A stretch of DNA of 64,000 bases from contig CM022303.1 in assembly GCA_011799875.1 (NCBI GenBank), positions 68,193,446 to 68,257,445 on the forward strand, read 5' to 3'. The position numbers and the translations under genes were made by a program. The notes below the pieces were generated by a model. That model saw only the letters and a list, made by a program, of their open reading frames with translations, made no database searches and was not told the DNA's origin. The DNA comes from Thinopyrum elongatum. Lineage: Eukaryota > Streptophyta > Magnoliopsida > Poales > Poaceae. Below are positions 1 through 8,925 of the stretch, one piece after another. Each line of letters opens with the position of its first letter. The stretch's first letter is position 1.

Positions 1-417
1 GTGTGCATGAAGTTTGTGCTCAATTGGTGGGACCGGCAAGGAAAACCTTTTTCAGACTTGCCCTCCGGCAGACTCGAATGCTCCTGCTTGTACATGGTGC
101 ATGTGGAGGCATGCATGACATGATCCCAATTTTGGGATCATGTGGGCATGGCCAATGTGGTCCCCCAGGCAAGGTCTGCACGAATTGGGACACAAAACGC
201 ACGTTGGGTCACGTCGGGGTAGTGTTTTAGTTTTTTTTGACCGGAAAAACCCTAGAAAATGCATCGAGTGTCAGAAATGAACGGTACTTGTCATGCATGC
301 TTCCCGTGGTCATCCTAAGGTGTGCATAAAGTCTGGTCTCAATTGGTGGGACCGGAAAGAAAAACCTCCTTTTAGTACATGGTGCATGTGGAGGCATGCA
401 TGCGATGATCCCAACTA
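1..417. repeat. Direct duplication with an internal palindrome
   Basis: Two related units lie at 1-131 and about 319-417. Both run from a GTGTGCAT start through CAATTGGTGGGACCGG to GTACATGGTGCATGTGGAGG and GATCCCAA. The second unit lacks about 38 bases of the middle. In unit 1 an inverted repeat has 11-bp arms at 119-129 and 132-142 (CATGATCCCAA). No coding content is supported. The family is unknown. Confidence 0.6.
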
Positions 418-424
418 GATTTGA

Positions 425-880
425 TTTAAAAATATTTCAACAATCAAACAGAAAAGAAAATTTATAATTAGGAAGGACAAACACGAAAAGTGAAATAAAA
501 GACAACATGTTATCGTACATTAGTGAAATTTATAATTGTCAGAACAAAGAAAAGAGGAAAAAATAGATATGATTTAAAATATTACAAATATAAAACAGAA
601 AAGAAATATTAGAATTAAGAAGTGAAATAAAACACAACATTTTTATCTTACATTTTTTAAATATTTCAAATATAAAAAAGAGAACGAATAAATGAAATAA
701 AACACAACATATTTTGGTACATTTTTGAATTTTACTACAAACTGTTAGAAATAAAATATAAAAAAGAGATTTGATTTTAAAATATTTGAAATATAAAAAA
801 GAAAAGAAATATTGGAATTAAAAAGTGAAATAAAAGATAATATAAAATAGAAAAGAATATAAGAATTTATATAAGTAAAT
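425..880. repeat. AT-rich imperfect tandem repeat
   Basis: At least four degenerate copies share the order TTTAAAATATTTCAAATATAAAA, AGAAAAGAAATATT, then GTGAAATAAAACACAACAT. They begin near 425, 565, 655 and 770, with spacing that varies from roughly 70 to 140 bases. Nothing else is recognisable here. The tract ends where GC content jumps at about 888, just upstream of the first Pol III-type promoter. Confidence 0.5.
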
Positions 881-912
881 TATTTCAGCGCGCGGGTGAG
901 GCTGCCTGCGCC

Positions 913-1020
913 AGCCCACCCGAATTGGGCCCAAGGCAGAGCCGCGCCGCGCACAGCCGCGGGGTGGTGGTAGTTTAGTCCCACCTCGCCAAGCGAGAGG
1001 AGACCACACCAGTTTATATA
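913..1020 (+). promoter_or_regulatory. Monocot snRNA-type Pol III promoter (MSP + USE + TATA), copy 1
   Basis: The upstream sequence element GTCCCACCTCG lies at 978-988 and TATATA at 1015-1020. Exactly 26 bases separate them. As I remember the wheat U6 promoter, it carries the same GTTTAGTCCCACCTCGCC block with the same 26-base gap. In plants this short gap marks Pol III use; a gap roughly 10 bases longer marks Pol II snRNA genes. Two RGCCCR matches, the monocot-specific promoter element, lie upstream at 913-918 (AGCCCA) and 928-933 (GGCCCA). All parts are in the expected order and orientation. Confidence 0.8.
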
Positions 1021-1041
1021 CCCGGCTGGGACTCCCCTCTC

Positions 1042-1226
1042 AAGTTACTCTCAAATGCAGGCAATACATTGCCTAACCATCACCCCCTCTGCCCCATGGG
1101 GCTTACTAGCAGCATAGAATTCTGCCACACGGCCCTGCATACTGGCCCATGATCGGTTGGGATCCTAGTTGTATGCAGGTCGTGGTGTATGAATTCTCCT
1201 GCCTTTGTAGGCGGACATATTTTTTT
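1042..1226 (+). ncRNA. Candidate Pol III noncoding RNA, copy 1 (unidentified)
   Basis: Using the wheat U6 TATA-to-start distance, transcription should begin at A1042. No run of four or more T occurs until T7 at 1220-1226, a Pol III terminator, so the predicted RNA is about 183 nt. A 9-bp perfect stem pairs CCTGCATAC (near 1134) with GTATGCAGG (near 1172), and AGGCAAT/ATTGCCT forms a small stem near 1060. The body is conserved in the inverted copy at 2604-2430. It is not U6, U3, 7SL or U4 as I know them. It lacks the U6 core, the U3 boxes and the plant 7SL 5' domain, and I see no telomere template. Identity is unknown; transcription is inferred. Confidence 0.55.
1220..1226 (+). terminator. Pol III T7 terminator, copy 1
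   Basis: A run of seven T is the first T run of four or more downstream of the predicted start at 1042. Confidence 0.55.
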
Positions 1227-1234
1227 GCATATGT

Positions 1235-2060
1235 GACATGTTAATTTTTGCACACATGATCTCTTGCACACATGACCACCTCTAATTCACCTAACTTTTT
1301 ACACACATGATCTCTTGAACAAATACGGCTAGGTTTTCAAGGTTTTATATATTTTTGATTTTTTTGAATTTATACTGCCCTCTAGAATGGCTGATCAAAA
1401 CATCCGTCTATAGCTTAAGGGGGCATTGTAACATACTTTTTTTACAAATTTTCTTTCCTAGCCATGTTTGGCACATGTAGGTCACCATGTAAAACAAAAT
1501 TGGGGTGATTTGGAGGTGGTGGGAAAAATCACCTTTGTACAAAAAACTGGCTTAAGTTAAATAAAGACCTAATGGTCCCTCCGTAATGTGGTGATTTTTT
1601 CCGCCACCTCTAAATCACCTTAATTTTTGCACACATGATCTCTTGCAGAAACACAGCTAGGTTTTTAAGGTTTTATATTTTTTGATTTTTTTAATTTATA
1701 CTGCCCTCTACAATGACTGATCAAAACATCGGTCAATACCTTAAGGGGCCATTGTAACATACTTTTTTTACAAATTTTCTTTCATAGCCATGTTTGGCAC
1801 ATGTAGGACACCATGTAAAACAAAATTGGGGCGATTTCGAGGTGGTGGGAAAAATCACCTTTGTACAAAAACTGGCGTCCCTCCGTAATGCGGTGATTTT
1901 TTCGACCACCTCTAAGTTACCTCAATTTTTGCACACATGATCTCTCTCACAAACACAGCTAGGTTTTCATGGTTTTATAATTTTTTGATTTTTGTTAAAT
2001 TTATACTGCCCTCTACAATGACTGATCAAAACTTCGGTCTATACCTTAATTTCAATGATG
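1235..2060 (+). repeat. Tandem repeat, period about 300-325 bp, nearly three copies
   Basis: Units begin near 1275, 1601 and 1905 with CACCTCTAA...CACC followed by ACACATGATCTCT, then AGGTTTT...GGTTTTATA, TATACTGCCCTCTA and TGATCAAAAC. Units 1 and 2 continue through a GGGGCATTGTAACATAC-like segment and CCATGTAAAACAAAATTGGGG; unit 3 stops after the TGATCAAAAC segment. A shorter ACACATGATCTCTTGCACACATGA piece precedes unit 1. The array fills the space between the two convergent Pol III-type units. No open reading frame of note is present. Confidence 0.75.
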
Positions 2061-2428
2061 TAATTTAGTTTCTAACCTATGTAAAAAAACAATTGATGAA
2101 ATGATGGAATGTTGTTACTAACCTATGCAAATTCTATATAGCTTCATTAATATATGTGTGCATCATGCCCTGGCAATGAACCTTCACAGTCAGGCTATCA
2201 AGAAATGTTGAATGTAGACTGGTTTTTCATCTGCTTCTATCTATTTTTTTTTGTGATACTACTTGAATCATGTACTACATGTCCAAGAAAGGCAGTGTGG
2301 CAAGGTTTTACATGTTTTTCATTCTTTTCAAACTTAAATTTTTTACATAAGACACGTGTACCTAAGAAAAAGAAGTGTTATTTTAGTATAAGTCAGCATG
2401 TCACATAGGCAAAAAAAAGATTTTATAG

Positions 2429-2433
2429 AAAAA
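2429..2433 (-). terminator. Pol III T5 terminator, copy 2
   Basis: Five A on the plus strand read as T5 on the minus strand. This is the first T run of at least four after the predicted start at 2604. Confidence 0.5.
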
Positions 2434-2604
2434 TCCCACCTACCTAACAGGATATTTCACACACCACGGCCTGCATACGACTAGAAACCTAGTCATATGG
2501 GCCAGGTTGCAGGCCCGTGAAGAATGAATATAAGCTGCCGGTAGGCCCCACTGGGCAGAGAGATAACCATATCATGCACATGTTATTTGGTGAGAGAGGC
2601 TCAT
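2430..2604 (-). ncRNA. Candidate Pol III noncoding RNA, copy 2 (inverted paralogue)
   Basis: On the minus strand the predicted start is A2604, 22 bases after TATATA. The first T run of four or more is T5 at 2433-2429, giving about 175 nt. It aligns with copy 1 over blocks such as CTCTGCCC-TGGGGC, GCAGC-TA, CCTGGCCCAT, CTAGT-GTATGCAGG, CGTGGTGT and GTAGG-GG near the 3' end. The stem CCTGCA/TGCAGG is kept although neighbouring bases changed, and an inner GACTAG/CTAGTC hairpin forms. Conserved promoter, body and terminator position in two diverged copies argue against chance. The function is unknown. Confidence 0.55.
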
Positions 2605-2625
2605 GCCCAGGCTCTCGCAGCCGGG

Positions 2626-2719
2626 TATATAAGCCTGTGCGCGGGGCTCTCGCTTGGCGAGGTGGGACTAAACTCCCACCACCCGTCAGCTCTGCGCGGT
2701 GTGGCTCACCATTTGGGCC
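2626..2719 (-). promoter_or_regulatory. Monocot snRNA-type Pol III promoter (MSP + USE + TATA), copy 2
   Basis: On the minus strand GGCCCA (2719-2714) is followed by GTCCCACCTCG (2668-2658), then TATATA (2631-2626). The USE-to-TATA gap is again 26 bases. The run GTTTAGTCCCACCTCGCC found in copy 1 is preserved exactly except that GAG rather than GTAG precedes it. The promoter faces copy 1, so the two units converge. Confidence 0.8.
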
Positions 2720-2799
2720 TAATTTACTTGGGGTATCCCAGGCTAGCCTCAGCCGTGTCCCTGCCGCTGGTTGTTCCGGCACATCTATTAAGCACATAT

Positions 2800-3630
2800 T
2801 TTCCTTTTTTTCGCCTTTTCTCTTTCATTTCTTATAAAAAAAATTACAGTTTTCAATTTCAGAAACAATTCATAATATATTGACTTATACTTCACTCCTT
2901 TATTACAAATTTCCATTACATCTTAATTCAAATGTTGTTTTTTGCAGACACATTTTTTAACAACTAATTTATTAATCTTCTTTATTTCGTTCTTATCTCT
3001 TATAGTTGTTTTACAGTTTTAAAATTCAAAAAATTAGGATAATATGTTGACTTATATTACTTCTTCATTACAAAATTCCATGACATCTTTATTAATCTTG
3101 TATATCTCTTTCATACATTTGCTACACTCCATTCTTTCACTCCAAGAATCACACAATTTTTTTATATGATGCTTCATTCTATAATCACTAACTTGACTAA
3201 CCTCCATTTACTGAACCCCATCTATCAAAATTTAGGACACATCAATTTTGGAGCATGGCCACAATCTTTGATTTGGTAGCTCTGCACAGGGGCACAGCAT
3301 TTTGCACATGGCCACAGCATGGCAAGTCTTTGCAGCATGTCTAATGAGTGAAGCAACATTGAAGCAGCAATTGTGATCATTGCAGCACCTAGACTCAAAA
3401 AATATGCACCGAAACAAAGCATAGCATACTTGGAGCATAGTGTTCATCATTCAGAATCCAGTGCATCTAAACACTAGATCTAGTTCAGAGACATACTACA
3501 TTAATTAGAGTCTGTTATACTAAAGGTAGAACAACCTTCCAATAGTTCACAACCACATGCACTTGCACAAAAGTAAAACATCATCACATATACTGATGAT
3601 GAGTACCACTTCCAGCTTCACAACATCTAG
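2800..3630. other. AT-rich intergenic stretch, no gene seen
   Basis: The T-rich sequence has two loosely related segments (ACAGTTTT, AATATGTTGACTTATA and CATTACAAA-TTCCAT near 2850-2920 and 3010-3085). From about 3225 a GC-richer part has several GCAGCA/GCATGGCCACA motifs. The last 150 bases are the 3' flank of the zinc-finger pseudogene that follows. No reading frame is convincing. Confidence 0.4.
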
Positions 3631-3934
3631 ATCATGCAGACAGAACCTTCAGGGGGGCTGCATGCTGTCCCCTGATCTTCATGTCCTCCCCTCTGTTCAA
3701 TAAAGAGCGTGCATGCGACATAAGGTGCTCAAGCAGCCCATCCCTGGGCTTTGGCTTAGTGGTACAGTATGGGCACTGGAACTTCTTACTCTTGTAGTAC
3801 GCCGCCCTCCCCTAATCCCTAAGCTTCTGGGCTTCCTTCTCAATGAAGGATTCGATCTTGTCTTCGTCCACATCATCTTCAGACTCATGCTGCACACACA
3901 AATGAATTGCATAAATACATTATTCATTCATATA

Positions 3935-4400
3935 GGCCTTAATGAACAAACAACAGATAGTTGCCATTTACAGGAATTTAATGAACAAATGAAGAAAATT
4001 TCCATTTACAGGAATTTAATGAAGAAACAAAGGAAATTGCCATTTAGAGGAATTTGATGAACAAACAACACAAAATTTCCATTTACAGCAATTTCATTAA
4101 AAAACCACAAAAAATTCCCATGTAGAGGCATTCATATAGTGCTTACTGAACTAAACAACAGAATATTCCCATTTAGAGGAATTAAATGAACATACAACGA
4201 AAAATTTCAATTTACGAGAATTAAATGAACAAACAATAGAATATTTCCATTTATATGCATTCATATAGGGTTTAATGGACAGAGAACACAAATATCCATT
4301 TACAGGATATTAATGAACAAACAACACAACTTTATGATTTTAATGAAGAAACAACACAAAATTCCCATTTACAGGCATTCATAAAGGGCTTTATCAACAA
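3935..4400. repeat. Intronic minisatellite, unit about 50 bp
   Basis: About nine degenerate units repeat AATGAACAAACAACA-AAAA, TTCCCATTTACAGG and AATTTAATG or CATTCATATAGGG. They fill most of intron 2 of the zinc-finger pseudogene. Confidence 0.7.
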
Positions 4401-5318
4401 ACAACCTGTCATACAAATTAATGAACATACAAAAATTAAAGTAGTAGGGGTTACATCATAAACGTCGTCGTCATCATAGTCAGCATCATACGGGGCCTTG
4501 AACCCAGTCATGTCCAGCTTACTCTTGCTTCCCACAGGATCCTCTTACTGCAATATAAAAATAATTCAATTACTACTAATTAAAAAACACAGTATGTAAA
4601 GGTCAAGTATTCTACAACGTCCTTATAATTACCTAAAATTATAGTTTGACCTAAAATTGTACAGTATGCAAAGGTCAAGCATTCTAGAAATCTACCTTGG
4701 TCAAACTATCATTTTAGATCATGCTGAATCTGGTCCTTGAAACTATAATTTTCGGTGCTACGTGTCAAACAAAAATTCTAAGAGTGATGAAGTTCAAGCA
4801 AACAGCCAGTTTGCGCCATTTTCAATTGTATCCAAATCCAAACAAGGTCAATGCTCCAAATTATGATAAACTCAAGCATCATATACAAGTACATGCCCAA
4901 AATGAATACAAATGAAGATGACAATGCCAAATCTAGCCATGTGAAATAATAATATCAATTGTAACACAATACAATTCCAACTATTTCTAACTGCTTGTTT
5001 ATGTAGTTGCTGAGGGAATATCTATTTTATTTTAGTACAATACACGTACCATCGTACCAATGCATTGATATGGAACGAAAATAGTACAGTGTGGCGCCAC
5101 AATCACATATACAGGAATGGCGAGGCCGTGCCGCCGGCACGAGCACAAGACTGGGGGGCTACTCAGTCCCATAACTAAATTGTAAGGTTATATGGATGGA
5201 TGTGTTCAATCCTCTTTCCCCTGCCGTGACCCGCTGAGGAATTATCCAAAAAAATCTACCAATATATCCAGCACAGAGCAAATCTGAGCACAAGCAGCAA
5301 TCAAGATTCTAATAAATT

Positions 5319-5430
5319 AAAAAACCCAAACTCTCATTATGATCTCTGTAGCATTCAAGCACGAATCTAATACAAAAAACCCTAACTCTCATTATGATCT
5401 CTGTAGCATTCAAGCATGAATCTAATACAA
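5319..5430. repeat. Two 55-56 bp direct repeats in intron 1
   Basis: AAACCC-AACTCTCATTATGATCTCTGTAGCATTCAAGCA-GAATCTAATAC occurs twice back to back. A degenerate third copy starts near 5431. It lies in intron 1 of the zinc-finger pseudogene. Confidence 0.7.
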
Positions 5431-6047
5431 AAAAACACTAATTCTATTTATGATTTACCAACAAGCAGAAGGGGGTGCAGCATTCAATCACAAATCTACT
5501 AAAAAACCCTATCTACTAAATCTTCTGCTTCTCGACAGTAACTATCAAAGGAGGGGAATGAGAAACTTCTGCCCAAATGAATGGAACTAACCCTAGAATC
5601 TAAAAAATACAACTAAGAGGGATAAGGAATTACCTTCTGCTCCACCTGCTCCTCGCCAGAGCCTGCCTCCACATTCTCCACCTTGCGCGCCTCGCCAGAG
5701 CCCGCCTACACCTTCTCCACCTTGCGCGCCTCGCCGGAGCTCGCCAGAGCGGGCGCATCTGGATGGACTGCGCCGCTCCAGCCCGCCTCCACCTTCTCCA
5801 GATCTGCAGCATCTGCTGCACCGCCCTGGACGCGAGCATCGCCCTTCACCGCTGCGGGCGCCGCGACCTGCTGCGCCAGTGCCACCAGATTTGCGCCCCA
5901 ATCGGGGCGCTCGCGACGTCCTTCCTCCATGGCGATGGAGGTGATGCAGAGGATGCGGTGGGGGAGAGGGAGACGACGCGGTGTGGGAGGAGAGGGAGAC
6001 GATGCGGCGGGGGGAAATGGTGGGCGATGCGCCCGGAGGTTGTTTCC

Positions 6048-6062
6048 CTCCACATTTATATG
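6048..6062 (-). promoter_or_regulatory. Possible TATA box of the zinc-finger pseudogene
   Basis: On the minus strand ATCATATAAATGTGG lies about 120 bases upstream of the exon 1 ATG at 5930, a plausible plant TATA position. The flanks are GC-rich. There is no other support. Confidence 0.35.
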
Positions 6063-6239
6063 ATGGGATGGTTTTGGCATGTTCCCATGGACACGTGCTG
6101 CCCCACGGCCGCGGGCGGCTGCACGCGAAAACGAAGCGCCCGACGGATACGGCCGGGCATACGATCTAACCGGGCCCGTACGGGCCTCCCAGGGCTCCTC
6201 GACGGCTATACGCGGGGGCAACAAAGACGATCGTGCCCC

Positions 6240-6983
6240 TCGTTCCGAACCGTTTTTTATTCATCCTGGCCGTCCTTGTGTTTTCCCCCCTCGCATTCAG
6301 CCCGGGGGGGGGGGGGGAGCACCGGAGCAGAAGCGCTGTTCAGTTGGGTCACCATGAATACAATCATTTTTTTTAATCTCTTGACACATAAGAAAGTAAT
6401 TTCTCACCATCACACCTTATAATAATTTCCATGACTCCATGGTATTGGAAATTTTATTACATATCTTTAGGCTAATCGATCGATAGTCTTTCCCTTTGAT
6501 TATGTTTTCTTTGTACTTGACAACTACTTTCTAATGAAAGCGTCGAGTTATTCGAATAAAATTATTAAAACAACAATGCCAGTCCATTCGAGTGATCCAT
6601 CTCTATTGAAAATGATGAGTAACTTAAGGTTCAAACATGCATCATGCTTGTTGAGTATATATCAATGGTAACAATATGAAGAGTTCACTCTTTTTTTTTA
6701 ATGAACAGTTCAAATAAGAGTTCACATTTTTGGAGGGTGGGAGTTAATAGGCAACAGCGTTTGGAGGACGAGAGTTGATAGGCCACATAAGAATGCCGAG
6801 GTCCTTTATGGAGGGTTGCTTCTTTCATGAAAAAGAAAAATGTTAGAAAGTACTAAGATCCCACAAGATACAATGGATGACGACATATTATATCCCCGCT
6901 TTCTGCTGTCAGTTCTTCATTCAAACCATAATTTCACTCCCCGCCTCAACCTTCTGATTTTGCGGCACAACCAATGCCAACGC
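6240..6983. other. Intergenic stretch, no gene seen
   Basis: It holds a G13 run at 6306-6318 and otherwise AT-rich sequence. The last 90 bases (CCCGCTTTCTG, then a pyrimidine-rich CCTC.ACCTT segment) resemble 9078-9140 on the far side of the retrotransposon at 6984-8920. Confidence 0.4.
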
Positions 6984-7460
6984 TGTTAGGAATAAGCCAC
7001 GGTTGGACTCAGTGCGCGTGTGTGCTAACGATGACCGTGCCGGGCGCTGGTCTGTGGCCGCGTCTGGACCGTGGCAAGTGTACGTGTGTGTGTGTGTGGA
7101 TGTGGCGCGCGGGAGTGCATGCGTGTGTGCAAAAGCTGCGTAGAAGTGGGGCAGGCTGTTGGCGAACTGGTCAGGTTGACCGATTCGATCTGTTGCGGGC
7201 TCGCCACGACCCGGGCGCGTGCGTGCGCGTCATGGGCGTGCGAGAGCGGGCCGGACCGAGCGCTCGAGTGTGTGGAGGCGTGGGGATCATGCCCAGCATT
7301 GGCCCGGGATATAAGACCCGTGTGGTGTTCATCGTAATGGCCGTGGTGCTGGAGTTTGGGCTCGGAAAGAAGCTCTCTGTGCAGCGGGCGTTTGTGCGCC
7401 GGAAAAACCTCCTGTGTCCATCGTGCACTCTCCTTCTTCCTTCTTCTTCCTCGGTTCGAG

Positions 7461-7496
<36 letters not shown>

Positions 7497-7518
7497 AGGG
7501 TTTGAGGAAAACCCAACA
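6984..7518 (+). repeat. 5' LTR of gag-only Copia element
   Basis: The LTR is 535 bp, TG...CA. It has TGTG-rich tracts near 7080 and 7125, GGGATATAAGACC (a likely TATA region) at about 7307, and a perfect GA repeat at 7464-7494 just before the end. Confidence 0.9.
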
Positions 7519-7520
7519 AT

Positions 7521-7532
7521 TGGCATCAGAGC
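7521..7532 (+). promoter_or_regulatory. Primer-binding site, initiator-Met tRNA type
   Basis: TGGCATCAGAGC starts two bases after the LTR. It differs at one position from the usual plant TGGTATCAGAGC. Confidence 0.8.
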
Positions 7533-7556
7533 TTCTGTTGGATCCTACCGGCAGCC

Positions 7557-8057
7557 ATGGCGATCGTCCTGCACAGCACTGGAGGGAGAACGGTGTCATT
7601 CTCGCTGCCGATGCTCACGCCGGACAACTACATAGTGTGGGCGATCAAGGTAGAGGCGATCCTTGACGCGCAGAGCCTTTGCGAGGCGGTGTTCCCGGCA
7701 GGCGCTGCGGTGGTCGACGCGAAGAAGGACAAGGCGGCGAAGGCAATGCTGTTCGGCACGCTCTGTGAAGACCTGTTGATGCATGTGTCAACGAAGATGA
7801 CGGCGGCGGAGGTGCGGGCCAGCCTGAAGACACGCTTCGTCGAACCTAATCAGGTCAGAGCGGCGCGGCTGTCCACCCTTGACTTCGACTGGTTGTGCAT
7901 GGTGGACGGCGAGTCCCTGGACGTGTATGACGTCAAGATCGGAGGCATGGAGGCGTGCTACGCTGGGCTCAGGATGACGCTGGACGACGCAGTGATGGTG
8001 AAGATGCTCCTGGACACCGTCCCGATCCCGTCTGTACTTTGTCGTCGCAGGAATTGA
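7557..8057 (+). pseudogene. Copia-type gag, frameshifted near its middle
   Basis: The frame opens MAIVLHSTGG and carries the Copia gag signature early: LTPDNYIVWAIKVEAILDAQ, then KKDKAAKAMLFGTLCEDLL and a region on variable joining (MTLDDAVMVKMLLDTVP). Such proteins form the particle that packages retrotransposon RNA. At about 8030 the frame is lost and the product ends in RRRN. In another frame the usual continuation follows (VVAGIEQFCDVEKMPFEEAL, SRLKAFDE) to about 8225, so a small indel near 8030 split one gag. No CCHC zinc knuckle is visible. The element ends soon after, so gag was its only gene. Confidence 0.8.
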
Positions 8058-8356
8058 GCAGTTCTGCGATGTCGAGAAGATGCCGTTCGAGGAGGCTTTG
8101 AGCCGGCTGAAGGCTTTCGACGAACGGTCTTGGTGGCGCGTGCAGGCCGTCGGCGAGGGGGCGGATGAGCAGCGGATGCTCGAGGCGGCATCAGCGTGGC
8201 AGCGGTTTCAACCACGACGTCGACGGCGGCATTAGCATGGCATCGGGTCGAGGGAGTTCCGGAAGGGAGTGCCAGAAGCCAAAGCGCACAGCGGAGGAGG
8301 AGAAGGCTCTCCTCACTGACGGTGACGACGTCGGGCCGGCCCTCCTCTAAGTCGTC

Positions 8357-8370
8357 GCTTAGGGGGTGAT
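8357..8370 (+). promoter_or_regulatory. Polypurine tract
   Basis: TTAGGGGGTGAT directly abuts the 3' LTR, as expected for the plus-strand primer. Confidence 0.75.
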
Positions 8371-8855
8371 TGTTAGGAACAAGCCACAGTGGGGCTCAAT
8401 GCACGTGTGTGCGTGCGGTGACCGTGTCGGGCACTGGTCTGTGGCTGCATCCGGACCGTGGCAAGTGTGATTGTGTGCGTGTGGATGTGGCGCGCGGGTG
8501 TGCATGCGTGTGTGCACTTGCTGCGTAGAAGTAGGGGCAGGTTGTTGGCGAACTGGTCAGGGTGACCGAGTTGATGTGTTGCGGACTCACCGCGACCCGG
8601 GCGCGTGCGTGCGCGTAGTGGGCGCGGCCAGAGCGGGCCTGATCGACCGCTCGAGTGGGTGCAGGCATGGGGATCATGCCCAGCTTTGGCCCGGGGTATA
8701 AGACCCGTGTAGTGTTCTTTGTAATGGCCGTGGCGCCCGAGTTTGAGCTTGCAAAGAAGCTATCCGTTCAGCGGGCGTTTGTGCGCCGTAAAAACCACCT
8801 ATGTCCATCGTGCCCTCTCCTTCTTCCTTCTTCTTCCTCGGTTTGAGCCAGAGAG

Positions 8856-8886
<31 letters not shown>

Positions 8887-8920
8887 CTAGGGCTAGCTAG
8901 GGTTTGAGGAAAACCCAACA
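8371..8920 (+). repeat. 3' LTR of gag-only Copia element
   Basis: The LTR is 550 bp. It differs from the 5' LTR by scattered substitutions and by a longer, interrupted GA tract plus a GGCTAGCTAG insertion near the end. By eye the divergence is several per cent, so the insertion is not recent. Confidence 0.9.
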
Positions 8921-8925
8921 AACGC

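Larger units (their letters stand above)
3632..5930 (-). pseudogene. Zinc-finger-XS-type gene, three exons, disabled
   Basis: Three exons read on the minus strand. Exon 1 (5930-5634) opens MEEGRRERPDWGANLVALAQ and ends at donor AAG|GTAATT. Exon 2 (about 4547-4455) encodes VGSKSKLDMTGFKAPYDADY, an Asp run and VYD before donor GAT|GTAACC. Exon 3 (3889-3632) encodes an acidic stretch, then YYKSKKFQCPYCTTKPKPRD and GLLEHLMSHARSLLNRGEDM, ending at TGA. The CPYC...H...H spacing and the wording resemble the zinc finger that precedes XS domains in plant RNA-silencing proteins (SGS3/FDM type), but no XS domain follows. Exon 2 to 3 joins in phase. Exon 1 has an in-frame TAG inside a 39-bp duplicated segment and exon 3 an in-frame TAG just before YYKSKKF, so it is a pseudogene. 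Family assignment is tentative. Confidence 0.6.
6984..8920 (+). mobile_element. Complete gag-only non-autonomous Copia-like LTR retrotransposon
   Basis: Two LTRs bound the element (6984-7518 and 8371-8920). Both start TGTTAGGAA-AAGCCAC and end ACCCAACA. The flanks carry the 5-bp duplication AACGC (6979-6983 and 8921-8925). A PBS follows the 5' LTR and a polypurine tract precedes the 3' LTR. The interior is only about 850 bases and codes for a gag-like protein; no protease, integrase or reverse transcriptase is present. Each LTR ends with a GA microsatellite, which differs between the two. With ends and TSD complete, this is one insertion that presumably relied on another element's enzymes. 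Confidence 0.9.

Noticed and set aside
1042..1226. U6, U3, 7SL or telomerase RNA gene behind the Pol III promoter
   Set aside because: The body lacks the U6 central sequence, U3 boxes, the plant 7SL 5' domain and any CCCTAAA-type template.
1080..1271. Short minus-strand protein frame across the RNA unit
   Set aside because: It has no family resemblance and overlaps a unit whose promoter, structure and terminator point to noncoding RNA.
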